From assembly GCA_018340375.1 (NCBI GenBank), contig JAFFJZ010000004.1, positions 45,920,001 through 45,984,000 of the forward strand: 64,000 nt of DNA, given 5' to 3'. A program made the translations under genes and the position numbers. How positions within the stretch are numbered: position 1 is the first letter of the stretch; every line of letters begins with the position of its first letter. The DNA is from Gonatopus flavifemur (Eukaryota; Arthropoda; Insecta; Hymenoptera; Dryinidae). Below the pieces are notes generated by a model. That model did not search any database and was not told where the DNA came from. It saw nothing but the letters and a program-made list of their open reading frames with translations. Shown here piece by piece: positions 35,032 through 45,201 of this stretch.

Positions 35032-35342
35032 ACATATCTTCCGTTATATGCACATGAATTATATTATATTCATCTTTCCATATAAATTGCAGTACCGTCA
35101 ATGAAAACTTTCATCGATCCCTCCCGATATTCCCTTGGATTTTCACATGGTTTCCCATACCATACATACCATCCTCATTTTGACATTTCAGCCATGTCAC
35201 AGGGATTGTGGACTCTGTTATAGGTTCAAGTACGGTCGGGAGAGAAAGATCCTTATCATTATTCGAATTGGTTTTGAATAACAACGACCAAAAACGCATA
35301 ACAGTCCTCATATGGGAGGAACAGATCAAAGAATACGAGTCT
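35032..35342. other. Unassigned DNA between two elements
   Basis: Short spacer; no feature supported. Confidence 0.5.
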
Positions 35343-35709
35343 TTAACCCATTAAGTCCCAAAATGACATTTTTTCGTTGCATTTTTCAACGGCTGTACTT
35401 TCTAAGAAAAAGGATTATGAAAAATTCCAGACCAACCAGTTTCGATGGAGAATTGACTGATCTTTCAGAATCTGATATCAGTTTTTTCGAGAAATGCACC
35501 TGTCACAAGATATACAGGTTTTTTCCCGAGAAAACGCAAATTTTAAAACTTCTTTTTTTCTTTATCTCATGTTTTCACATTGGAATCGTGTCATAATTCT
35601 TCTTGTAACTACAGAAACCGCGTCAATTTACTTCAAACTCAAATTTATGCCTTGGACGATTGGAAAAACTCATGTGGAAACAACCAAAATGGCGGCTTAA
35701 ACGTGGAAA

Positions 35710-36000
35710 AAATGTCAAAAACTTCAAGAGTTTTTCATTCGAAAACGATGGACTTGAGGCAAAAATTTTACTGCACAAAAAGTTCTTAGAATTGATCAAA
35801 AAACATGCTCAAATTTTTTCATAATTTTTTGACGCTTTTTTTGAATTTTCAAATTTTTGTGATTTTGGAAATTCAAAGAAGTTGTCAAAAAATCCTGAAA
35901 AAATTTGAGCGTGTTCTTTGATCAATTCTAAGAACTTTTTGTTCAGTAAATTTTTTTCCTAAAGTCCATCGTTTTCTGATACAAAATGCTTGAAGTTTTT
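35710..36000. repeat. Palindrome nested in the left piggyBac arm
   Basis: AAAAAGTTCTTAGAATTGATC at about 35775 pairs with GATCAATTCTAAGAACTTTT at about 35920. Pairing runs outward to AAAACTTCAAG and AGTCCATCG and inward to GTCAAAAAAT. Arms are about 130 bp. The inverse copy is in the right arm (about 38490-38770). Confidence 0.85.
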
Positions 36001-36434
36001 ATCCACTATTCTGCAGATTTTTATAGTTTGGCATTTTTGAATATGCCTCTCATAATATATTTGACATGTAATATTATGAGTATCTTTGATATTTTTTTAA
36101 TCCAGAAAATTGTCTTTTCACAACATATAGTCCATGCCTCATATGTTCTCTCAACACTATCGACGTGATGACTCTGATAGATGATCAATGATTACATTTC
36201 ATCTAATATATAAAAGAAAATCGGTATTTTTGTGACTTGGTATTAAATTGCATTCTCTTATAAATGGCGAACCGTATTAGGACAATATATCAACAGAATA
36301 CTTCATATTCCACAGAAATAGAATTCAATAATAAACTTATCTATTGTGAGAAAAACATTGATTCCATAAAATAAACAAATAGCACTTTAGCCCGACGAAA
36401 CTGGTGAAATTATTTATTGAAAGTAAAACAGATA

Positions 36435-38105
36435 ATGTCTGCTTCATCAGGAAAACGCCGGAAACGATCAAGTCACCAGCAAGATGTAGAAATTGAAGGG
36501 CGTGAAGATGGTGACTTTGATGCAATAATTGTTCCTCAGGATGATTGCTCTGGACCATCTGACTCTGATTCTGAATCTGAATCTGAGGGTTGTCAAATTT
36601 CTGATAATAAAGTTCCAAATATTAGTTATCATCAGGTTATGAGTAACTATGAAGAAAATCAGTCGGAACTGGAGCCTAATCATATTTACGTATGGAAGAA
36701 CGGAGAAAGAAAGTGTGAACAATATCCTGAAAATGAAAACTTACTCTCTGAGGAAACGAAAAAATTTATTCTTGAATCTTCATATGTACAGTTGTTCGAA
36801 CTTTTTTTCTCCGCTGATTTAAAAAAATATATCATCGAAAGTACTCGTATGAATGACTGCGATTTAACATTAGATGGATTCGATATTTTTTTAGGGATAA
36901 TTATAATGTCAATCTTCAATGAAAGGAAATCTCAGAAAGACTATTGGTCTAATCAGCCATCACTGGCCTGTCCTACTGTGGCAAAAGCAATGAGTCGTAA
37001 TAAATTTCTCAAAATCGAATCAAAATTAAAACTTTCGAAACCTGAAGATCAGAATTATGATGACAGAGCTTGGAGAGTACGTGGTATTTTCGAAATTTCC
37101 AAGAGGAATGCTTTGCAATTTGGTTTTTTCTCTACCGCTTTGTCGATAGGTGGAATGATGGTGAAGTTTCACGGAAAAACCATTTTGTTCCAGTTTATGA
37201 AAGATGAGCCCGCGCGCTTCGGCATCAAAATGTGGAGCATTTGTAACTCAGAGGGATATCTGTTCGATTGTGAGATTTATTGTGGCAAGGGGTTGAATAT
37301 TTATTCTTCTGATAAACAAGTAAAACTATCCAAATGTCCCTTAGGAAGTCGTGTCGTTATGCAGATGATCCAAAAGCTACTTGTTGATGTTGTTCCACGG
37401 AGAATAATTTAATATCATTCATATTCTGATAACTTTTTTTGTAGTCCAGACTTACTGATCCATTTGCAAACAGTCGGCTTGAGAGCACTGGTACCGTGAA
37501 GGGAAACAGAGTAAATACCGATAATGAATTGAATAAAAAAGTAATAAGAGGAACATCCTCAATCAAACACGAAGAAAAAAGCGGTTTGAACTATATCACA
37601 ATCATGGATTCAAAACCAGTATCTTTGCTTTCCGCCGCGGCAGGTGTAACTCCAATGTCAACAGTCAAAAGATATTCGAAAGAATCGAGAACTAAAAACG
37701 ATATTCCATTTCCCAGAGCTTTCTCACAATATAATAAATACATGGGTGATGTCGATCTACATGATGGACATTGTAGTAATTTGATGCCATGCATAAGAGC
37801 AAAAAGATGGACTTGGGCCATTTTTCTTCGACTAATCCAATCATCGATAACAAATGCCCTTGTAATCCATAATTTATCAAATCGTGACAAAAAAATTGGA
37901 TCTGAGGAGATGGCTGTAGAACTTGCTGATTTTTATTTCGCAAAAGTTATCAAAGGGAAAGAAGTCCATGAAATTGTTACTGGTAATGCAAGAAGAAATT
38001 GTAGAAATTATAAAAAAATGTGGGATGAGGACATATAAAATGTGTACAATTTGCAATTCTTACTTTTGCAATTCCTGCCTTACATCGACCTGTAGTGCAA
38101 CATAA
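36435..38105 (+). pseudogene. piggyBac transposase, frameshifted, catalytic Asp lost
   Basis: The ATG at 36435 opens MSASSGKRRKRSSHQQ. An acidic N-terminus (SDSDSESESEG) is followed by FELFFSADLKKYIIEST and FDIFLGIIIMSIFNERKSQKDYWS. In the catalytic core the text is LSIGGMMVKFHG then PARFGIKMWSICNSEGYL. The family has Asp-Glu where this has Gly-Gly, so the first catalytic Asp is gone. The frame breaks near 37410; the second-Asp region (CSPDLLIHLQT) lies in another frame. 37496-38038 carries YNKYMGDVDLHDGHCSNLMP. A Cys-rich tail (CTICNSYFCNSCLTSTC, 38040-38095) is shifted again. Canonical piggyBac enzymes excise at TTAA without footprints; this one cannot. Confidence 0.92.
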
Positions 38106-38489
38106 AACTCCATCGTAATGTATAAAAAAAACACAAGAAAAACAAAAAAATTTCAAAAATTGAGAAACTACCAAAAAATTTTTAAAATTGGAAAAAAAAG
38201 GAGAGAAGGGTCTTTTTATACATTCACCTCCACGTGGGAAGGACCGGACAACGACAACAAAATTCGACGGCTAAAGAATGTATACACATGGAGTCAATGA
38301 AACAGTTGACGATAAGAGGTGTTGGTTAACGTTTCCAAAAGATTTTCAATAATCGATTCACTACATGAAAACATATATAAATGAAACATGTTCACCAAAA
38401 ATAACGTGTTACATCCCATTTGAAATATGTTATAAGAGACATATTCAAAGATGCCAAACTATAAAAAAAACCGCAGGATAGTGGACAAA

Positions 38490-38770
38490 AACTTCAAGAA
38501 TTTTTTATTAGAGAACGATGGGCTTTAGGGAAAAATGTGACTGAACAAAAAGTTCTTAGAATTGATCAAAGAACATGCTCAAATTTTTTCAGAATTTTTT
38601 GACGCTTTTTTTGAATTTTCAAATTTTTGCGATTTTGGAAATTCAAAAGTTGTCAAAAAATTATGAAAAAATTTGAGCGTGTTTTTTGATCAATGCTAAG
38701 AACTTTTTGTGCAGTAAAATTTTTGCCTCAAGTCCATCGGTTTCGAATGAAAAACTCTTGAAGTTTTTGA
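38490..38770. repeat. Palindrome nested in the right piggyBac arm
   Basis: Inverted counterpart of the 35710-36000 palindrome, with the same AGTTCTTAGAATTGATCAAA and its inverse about 130 bp apart. Confidence 0.85.
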
Positions 38771-39210
38771 CATTTTTTCCACGTTCAAGCCGCCATTTTG
38801 GTTGTTTCCACATGAGTTTTTCCAATCGTCCAAGGCATAAATTGAAGTTTGAAGTAAATTGACGCGGTTTCTGTAGTTACAAGAAGAATTATGACACGAT
38901 TCCAATGTGAAAACATGAGATGAAGAAAAAAAGAAGTTTTAAAATTCACGTTTTCTCGGAAAAAAACCTGTATATCTTGTGACAGGTGCATTTCTCGAAA
39001 AAACTAATATCAGATCCTGAGAGATCAGTCAATTCTCCATCGAAACTGGTTTGTCTGGAATTTTTCATAATCCTTTCTCTTAGAAAGTACAGCCGTTGAA
39101 AAATGCAACGAAAAAATGTCATTTTGGGACTTAATGGGTTAATAAAATGCAATGAGGTAAGTTCGTCCTTCTCGCACACTTTTTCCTATGTACTACGTAT
39201 TCGAATATAC

Positions 39211-39236
39211 TTGTGTGTGTGTGTGTGTGTGTGTGT
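39211..39236. repeat. (GT)n microsatellite
   Basis: About 12 GT units next to the left end of the following element. Confidence 0.9.
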
Positions 39237-39243
39237 ATAAATA

Positions 39244-41254
39244 CAGGGTGGGGCATTTAAAGTGTCGCGGGCGTTTTTTCCGAAAATAAAATGAGATACG
39301 AGAAAATTTTTCGGACAAAAATTGTAGGGTATCGAGGGGGACATCCGATGGTGGCCTTGGCTTCGACCTCAAATCTCATCTTCAAGGGCATTCTGAGGTC
39401 AACTCTTGTTTTTCAAATAGCATCTCATATTTTTTACTGCAGATTTGGATTCTAGGTCAAAAACCAAGAAACTTTTGTCTGAACTATTTTTCTGAAATCC
39501 GCAAAGATGGCGCTCTAATCGATATTGTTTCATACTCGAAAACGAAGGGTCTTGGAGGAGAATGTTTCGGACAAAAGTTGTCTGATTCCAAGGGGGACCC
39601 CTTGAACTGAAACGGAGGTGATGGGGTATAATAGACAAAACACAACACATTTCAATCGTCTACATTACTTGGATAATTTTAATGCAGTAGATGCTCAAAA
39701 TGATGGCCTTCGACTTCAATACACATTTCAAAACGTGTTACAAAAGATTGCTGAACTCGTGCTAAAATATCTTCATTGATGCTCGCGCATGCATTGATGA
39801 TTCGTTGACGCATATTCTCATGTGTAGTCGGTGCTTGTTGATAAACTGTATCTTTTATGTATCCCCATAAAAAAAAATCTGGAGAAGTAAGATCCGGAGA
39901 ACGGGCAGGCCAATGAACTGGTCCACGACGTCCTATCCATCGTCCAGGATGATCTCTGTCCAATATTTCTCGAGCTGTGACTGCATAATGGGATGGACAA
40001 CCATCGTGTTGATACCACATATTCAATCGTTCCTGAATAGGTATGTCTTCAAGTAATGTTGGAAGTACTTGATCTAAGAAATGTCTGTACTTCTCTCCAT
40101 TTAGCGTATCTGCAATGAAGTACGGTCCAATTACTCGAGATCGAAAAATACCACACCAAACATTCACAGCCCATTGTCTTTGATGCTCTACTTGACGTAA
40201 CCATCTTGGATTTTCTGTCGCCCAGTAATGCATATTATGTCGATTTACTTGACCATGATTGGTGAACGTCGACTCATCAGAAAATAATATGTTGATGAAG
40301 TTGTTATTGTGCATTTGCGCTAGACCCCATCGACAAAACTGTACACGATTTTCGAAATCATCACCGTGAAGGTCTTGATGCAAACAAATGTGATACGGAT
40401 GGAATTTGTGACGTTTCAGTATTCGAAGAACACTTCTTCGAGAAATTCCCGAATGGAGTTCAATTTCACGAGAGCTCACGTGTGGATTATTGGCTACTGC
40501 AGCTAGTACATTAACTTCCGCATTTTCTCCGCTAACAGTTCTCATTTGATGTCGTTTTTCCCTTGTAACACTTCCCGTTTCTGAGAATAATTTTGTAATG
40601 CATTGAAAATACCTAATGGATGGCGTTGTTCTTTCAGGAAATCGTTCTGCATACAAGTCATATGCTTGTCTGGGGTTCTTATGCACTTCACCGTAAATGT
40701 AGATCATATCGATCTTTTCAGAAACCGTGTATCGGATATCCATGATTTTCAATTTGTCATAAACCAAGTAATAATCAAATGTAACTGACAAACTGACTTT
40801 CAAAATCGTGAATTTTCACTGAACCCCGTCGTTTGTTTACATCGCGTGAGCTTTGAATGGTGGTAATGTAGACGATTGAAATGTGTTGTGTATTGACAAC
40901 TTTTGTACGAAACATTCTTTTGCAAGACCCTTCGTTTTCGAGTTATTCGAATGTCAGATCCAAAATGGAACAATATCGATTAGAGCGCCATTTTTACGGA
41001 TTTCAGGAAAATGATTCAGACAAAAGCGTCTTGGTTTTTGACCTAGAATCCAAATCTGCAGTGAAAAATATGAGATGCTATTCAAAAAACAAGAGTTGAT
41101 CTCAGAATGCCCTTGAAGATGAGATTTGAGGTCAAAGCCAAGGCCACCATCGGATGTCCCCCTCGGTACCCTACAACTTTTGTCCGAAAAATTTTCTCGT
41201 ATCTCACTTTATTTTTGGAAAAAACGCCCGCGACACTTTAAATGCCTCACCCTG
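39244..41254 (-). mobile_element. DD41D mariner-like element with about 420-bp inverted repeats
   Basis: CAGGGTGGGGCATTTAAAGT on the left and its inverse ACTTTAAATGCCTCACCCTG on the right; arms 39244-39660 and about 40860-41254 match, with a few indels. TA flanks the left (39242-39243); the right flank reads GATA, so the duplication is eroded or shifted. One intact minus-strand transposase lies between. 2,011 bp. Confidence 0.9.
39679..40803 (-). CDS. Tc1/mariner-superfamily transposase, DD41D type
   Basis: Open frame of 374 codons. The more likely start is the Met of MDIRYTVSEKIDMIYIYGE at residue 21, giving about 354 aa. N-terminal helix-turn-helix region (EVHKNPRQAYDLYAERFPER) and a second one (HSGISRRSVLRILKRHKFHP). 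Catalytic core: Asp in ILFSDESTF, Asp in MWYQHDGCPSHY, third Asp in LTSPDFFLWGYIKD, with exactly 41 residues between the last two. YWATENPRWLRQV and VNVWCGIFRSRVIGPYF are also typical of rosa-like DD41D enzymes. No stop or frameshift. All three catalytic Asp are present, so it could be functional, together with its long TIRs. Confidence 0.93.
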   Translation of the reverse strand: MKVSLSVTFDYYLVYDKLKIMDIRYTVSEKIDMIYIYGEVHKNPRQAYDLYAERFPERTTPSIRYFQCITKLFSETGSVTREKRHQMRTVSGENAEVNVLAAVANNPHVSSREIELHSGISRRSVLRILKRHKFHPYHICLHQDLHGDDFENRVQFCRWGLAQMHNNNFINILFSDESTFTNHGQVNRHNMHYWATENPRWLRQVEHQRQWAVNVWCGIFRSRVIGPYFIADTLNGEKYRHFLDQVLPTLLEDIPIQERLNMWYQHDGCPSHYAVTAREILDRDHPGRWIGRRGPVHWPARSPDLTSPDFFLWGYIKDTVYQQAPTTHENMRQRIINACASINEDILARVQQSFVTRFEMCIEVEGHHFEHLLH

Positions 41255-41695
41255 GATATATAGGGTGTCCATTTCAATCTGTCACTTAGAATATCTCGGA
41301 AACGAATAGATTCAGAAGAAAATGTTCCGGGAAAAAAATGTAAGAATCTGAGGGGGACATCCGATGGTGAACTTGGCTTTGACCTCAGATCCCACTTTCA
41401 AGGTCATTTTGAGGTGAACTCATGTTTTTCGAATGGAATCCCCTATTTTTTACTACCGGTGTAGATTCTACGCTGAAAACCAAGGAACTTTTGTCTCAAA
41501 CGTTTTTCCGAAATCCCCATAAATGGCGCTCTAATTGATGAGGAAATGAGAATTCTCAAACCCTCGGATTGTATTCTGTCTAACATAATGCTCAACTCTT
41601 GAGTGTTTCTCATCTCCCGCAAATTGCCGTCGGCATCAGCGTTACCCAATGTGCACCACAAGGAGGTTGCGCGATCGGACTTTACACATCATTGT

Positions 41696-41711
41696 GGCCC
41701 TGAAAAGGGCC
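41696..41711 (-). promoter_or_regulatory. Histone-type 3' mRNA stem-loop downstream of the transposase
   Basis: Minus strand GGCCCTTTTCAGGGCC is an exact match to the animal replication-dependent histone stem-loop (6-bp stem, TTTC loop; pattern GGYYCTTTTCARRGCC). It starts 37 nt after the TAA of the transposase at 41748, the spacing seen in histone genes. The bases just before it, TACACCTCCAGT at about 41733-41722, resemble the end of a histone H2B gene (Tyr-Thr-Ser-Ser), so it may be a captured H2B tail. It lies between the left TIR (ending about 41636) and the gene. Confidence 0.6.
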
Positions 41712-41747
41712 GATTGCCTGAACTGGAGGTGTATCTTCGGGGACGCA

Positions 41748-42821
41748 TTAGGCATTCAAAAAATGTTCAAAATGAGCGCAGTTTTGCCTTTGACAAAGCG
41801 CTATTCTTTTATGAAAGTTTTCTACAGTTGCTTGCAACGTAGCAGGTGTTATTGCTGTGCATGCTCTTCTTATTCGATCTTTCATGTCATCGCGTGTTGT
41901 TGGAGGTTCACGGAATACAACATTTTCTATGTCACCCCACAAGAAAAAATAGGGCGACGTCAGATCTGGTGACCTAGGTGGCCATCGCACAGGTCCTCCA
42001 CGGCCAATCCACCTTCTGGGAAACTTCTCGTCCAGAAATTTTCGAAAAATTCGCATGTAATGAGGAGGTGCTCCATCCTGTTGGAACCACATCCTTGATC
42101 TCACGTCAAGACTTACGTCTTCCATAAGAGCAGAGAGTTCAAAATGCAAAAAACGAAGATACTCCGCGCCAGTCAGGTTTCCTCCGAAAAAACACGGCCC
42201 TATGATCCTGGAATCTACAATTTCGCACCAAACGTTCACACTCCAACGGTGTTCATGATTTATTGTACGGACCCAGTAAGGATTCTGAGCCCTCCAATAA
42301 TGGCAATTGTGCCTATTGAGGATTCCAACATTGTGAAATATTGCCTCATCAGAGAACATAACGTGATGAGAGAAAGTAGGATCTTCTTCAATTCTCCGTT
42401 GGGCCCACGTGCAGAAGTTCAATCTTGTTATGAAATCCTCAGCTGTTAGAAATTGCACCAAAGTGATATGGTACGGATGATAATCCAACGATTTCAAGAT
42501 ACGCTGAGCTGTGGATCGAGGAATCCCGGTCATTTCCTCAATATCCCGGAGACTGATATGAGGATTAATATGAATTAATGCCAGCACAGCCAGCGATCTC
42601 ACATCAGGATCATTGTCGTCCGCATAAACTTTCTTGTTCCTCTGTCGTTTGAGGAGACCTTGACGAGCACGTCGTTCAAGAAATCGAATCGTAATGCGAT
42701 TTGGACACCTCCGATCCGGAAAACGACGTTGAAACGTTCTCACAGCTTCAACATAATTCCCCCGCGCTTCACCAAGACACAACAAGACGTCAACAATATC
42801 GTTTGGCGCGTAATCAGACAT
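41748..42821 (-). CDS. DD41D-type transposase with the third Asp replaced by Tyr
   Basis: 357 residues, fully open from MSDYAPNDIVDVLLCLGE. Helix-turn-helix regions NYVEAVRTFQRRFPDRRC and EMTGIPRSTAQRILKSL. First Asp in VMFSDEAIFHN, second in MWFQQDGAPPHY. At the position 41 residues later, where the neighbouring element has LTSPDFFLWG, this one has LTSPYFFLWG (TAT for GAT). That residue binds the catalytic metal, so the enzyme should not cut DNA. The frame has nevertheless stayed open. It shares the order of motifs with the 39679 protein but is clearly a different subfamily (moderate similarity only). Confidence 0.92.
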   Translation of the reverse strand: MSDYAPNDIVDVLLCLGEARGNYVEAVRTFQRRFPDRRCPNRITIRFLERRARQGLLKRQRNKKVYADDNDPDVRSLAVLALIHINPHISLRDIEEMTGIPRSTAQRILKSLDYHPYHITLVQFLTAEDFITRLNFCTWAQRRIEEDPTFSHHVMFSDEAIFHNVGILNRHNCHYWRAQNPYWVRTINHEHRWSVNVWCEIVDSRIIGPCFFGGNLTGAEYLRFLHFELSALMEDVSLDVRSRMWFQQDGAPPHYMRIFRKFLDEKFPRRWIGRGGPVRWPPRSPDLTSPYFFLWGDIENVVFREPPTTRDDMKDRIRRACTAITPATLQATVENFHKRIALCQRQNCAHFEHFLNA

Positions 42822-43326
42822 GATATTTAGAAATGTGTTTCCTCCAAATGATAACAGAGAACTGAGCCGTTTGGGAATGCTAAATTTCTAAGGTATCCAC
42901 ACGTGAATCAAAACAATGACAATTTCCAAGAACAAAACCAAAACAAAACACAACCGACGGCAATTTCCGGGAGATGAGAAACACTCAAGAGTTGGACATT
43001 ATGTTGGACAGAATACAATCCGAGGGTTTGAGAATTCTCATTTTCTCACCAATTAGAGCGCCATATATGGGGATTTCGAAAAAGCGTTTGAGACAAAAGT
43101 TCCTTGGTTCTCAGCGTAGAATCTAAACCGGTAGTGAGAGATAGGGGATTCCATTTGAAAAACATGAGTTGACCTCAGAATGACCTTGAAAGTGGGATCT
43201 GAGGTCAAAGCCAAGTTCACCATCGGATGTCCCCCTCAGATTCTTACATTTTTTCCCCGGAACATTTTCTTCTGAATCTATTCGTTTTCGAGATATTCTC
43301 AGTGATAGATTGAAATGGGACACCCC

Positions 43327-43327
<1 letters not shown>

Positions 43328-43362
<35 letters not shown>
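43328..43362. repeat. (AT)n microsatellite
   Basis: About 16 AT units directly at the right end of the second DD41D element, with further TA tracts to 43395. Confidence 0.95.
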
Positions 43363-43365
<3 letters not shown>

Positions 43366-43866
43366 GGTAGGAATAATATATATATATACATATAGGTATT
43401 CATGCGTATGTACATTTGCTGCATGATTCATCGGTCCTGCAAGGGTTTCGCTTGGGGCATTTATTGCACGGCGCGACATTGTGTCGGCTGTTGGGGTACC
43501 GGTTGGCGCGAGGCCCATTGTTCATTATTTGAAAAAACGGGACTTGGTCATCGAGATACTGTTTGGGTTCTTTGAAGAAAGAAGAGATTTATTTAGGTAG
43601 TTTGCAAACTTGTTTGATATTCTGGAAACTTTGAGGGTTTGATATTGTTTCGAGTTCTTCTCGAGTTTATTTGGAATTTGTCAGGGTGTGTAATTGTAGG
43701 TTTGAAATATTGATGTTTTCTCTAAAATCTTATTAGTTAATGGTCTTAAAGAAAAAGGGAAAAATTTTATGCAATTTTTATAAAATATACAGGGTATATT
43801 ACAAATAAAGAGGGAATTGAAGCAAAGAAAGCGTATAAAATTCGTGAAACCGAAATAAAAAAATTG
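43363..43866. other. Unassigned DNA
   Basis: No coding frame is supported. ACAGGGTATATTACAAATAAAG near 43789 looks like a TE tip without a visible partner. Confidence 0.5.
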
Positions 43867-43948
43867 CACCCCGTAGCAAGGATCGAACCGATGACTTTCA
43901 ATACTAGCAGACGAGGGTTTTATCCACTGAACCATGAATCGTCGTCGG
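43867..43948 (-). repeat. tRNA-like SINE head
   Basis: Minus strand: TGGTTCAGTGGAT matches a pol III A box and, about 45 nt on, GGTTCGATCCT a B box, with a tRNA-like spacing. The acceptor ends do not pair, so it is not a working tRNA. A SINE head or an old tRNA pseudogene. Confidence 0.55.
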
Positions 43949-44490
43949 AATGAGCTGCTCATAGATATTATTATGAGTCAGAATAGGTATGATTCGCACA
44001 CGCTCAATGTAACCCACTATCACTTCACGTGAAGCGTGTGTGAAACGGAATCGAGAGCTCATGAAGCGTATATGGAACGTATGATTTCATCACTTCGCAG
44101 CAAGTGAGCATTACACACTTCAGGAAGAAGGAATTGAAATGTTTTCCCTCCGTATGCACTTCCTTCGCGCTTCGTGTATACGCTTCATTTTCACCAGGGC
44201 AGGTGCACACACATGAATACATACACACAAACAGACATTTTTGGGAATCGCGTTTTCTCGATGTTCTAAGAATAGTCATGATTTCAAATTGGAAAATGAT
44301 GGGATGTTTAATTTCTTCTCGAAGTTCCCCGTTTTCTAATTTGATGAATGATACTAAACTCAAAGAAAATCGCTAAAAATGCTCCTAATACAAATGATAA
44401 GCTCAATTTTTCTAGACGAGAAATTATCACATTTTAGCTGTAAAATATGCCCTTGGGATATAATCATTTTGATATGGGTTATCCTTTATA
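43949..44490. other. Unassigned DNA
   Basis: Complementary reading frames on both strands (44025-44376) show no family resemblance. Confidence 0.5.
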
Positions 44491-45128
44491 CAGGGTCTCC
44501 CAGAAAACATTTCCCTCCTTCAACCAGCGTATTCTAAGCGTTGAGCGTCGAGCGATTTTCACAGGTTTCAAAATACAGCATCGAAACTAAAAACTGTTTA
44601 CTGTTGACGCTATTCAAAATCATAATTCAGTTTCAACACAATGAATGAATATTCAATCATTCTCAAAAGTCCAGAACAAAAAAAAGCACTTACCTCAAAC
44701 AATTGTCATATTCTTCCTTCCGCAGACAATGAAATAGTCAAATAATCACTTTCAGCTCCTAAATCCAGCGTTGAGCATCATCATGAAGCTTGAGCGTTGA
44801 ACTTTAGAACTTGTGAAAATCGCTTGTCGCTCGACGCCAATGCTCGTATGAAATTACAACCTGAGAGAAAACTGAACAACTTCTTCATTCATCATTTTTT
44901 GATCTGAGGCTCAGTTTCAGAGTTGACTTCAATCGATCGGAGAAGCTACATACGTCCACTCACTTATCATTGGAGTAACCGATGTCCTTGCTACCTGAAT
45001 GATCAACTTATTTTGTTCATACCTTTAAAACTGGGCCTCAGATCAAAAAATGGTCACAGGAAAAGTCGTTCAGTATTCTCTCAGCAATACACTGGTAAAA
45101 GACGGGTGGCAATTCTTCGCAACACCCT
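44491..45128. mobile_element. Fold-back, mariner-tipped element (CAGGGT ends)
   Basis: The left tip TA-CAGGGTCTCCC and right tip ACACCCTATA are loosely inverted. Internal inverted repeats are clearer: GCGTCGAGCGATTTTCACA (about 44545) with TGTGAAAATCGCTTG (about 44813), and TTTTTTGATCTGAGGCTCAG (44896) with its inverse at about 45030-45048. No coding capacity. Confidence 0.4.
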
Positions 45129-45159
45129 ATATAGTAGTATCACAAATTTTCAAGAAAAA

Positions 45160-45201
45160 ACGACATGCGGCGCGTGCGAAGCACGCGCGTGCCATGCTAG
45201 T
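45160..45201 (+). mobile_element. Helitron 3' terminus (hairpin plus CTAG)
   Basis: GCGCGTGC-GAA-GCACGCGC is a perfect 8-bp hairpin. Twelve nucleotides later the sequence is ...GCTAG followed by T. A hairpin 10-12 nt before CTRR, next to a host T, is the Helitron 3' end. The 5' end of this non-autonomous copy was not found upstream. Its hairpin is far more GC-rich than its surroundings. Confidence 0.75.

Larger units (their letters stand above)
35347..39138 (+). mobile_element. piggyBac element with about 725-bp terminal inverted repeats
   Basis: TTAA at 35343-35346 is followed by CCCATTAAGTCCCAAAATGA, and the inverse ends at 39138 followed by TTAA (39139-39142). TTAA duplication and a CCC tip are piggyBac hallmarks. 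Arms 35347-36070 and about 38410-39138 match in inverse throughout, far longer than the 13-19-bp TIRs of canonical piggyBac. The gene between is broken, so this is a dead but structurally complete copy of 3,792 bp. Confidence 0.93.
41262..43327 (-). mobile_element. Second DD41D mariner-like element with long inverted repeats
   Basis: AGGGTGTCCATTTCAATCTG at the left and its inverse (AGATTGAAATGGGACACCCCG) at the right. Arms 41262-41636 and about 42955-43327 match. It starts 8 bp after the end of the first DD41D element. The transposase is open but catalytically altered. 2,066 bp. The right flank runs into a TA microsatellite. Confidence 0.88.

Noticed and set aside
41641..41842. Plus-strand frame with TLHIIVALKRADCL, resembling the histone H4 tail
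   Set aside because: The similarity is a few residues only and on the strand opposite to the histone-type stem-loop; judged chance.
43867..43948. A functional tRNA gene
   Set aside because: The acceptor and T-arm stems do not pair well.
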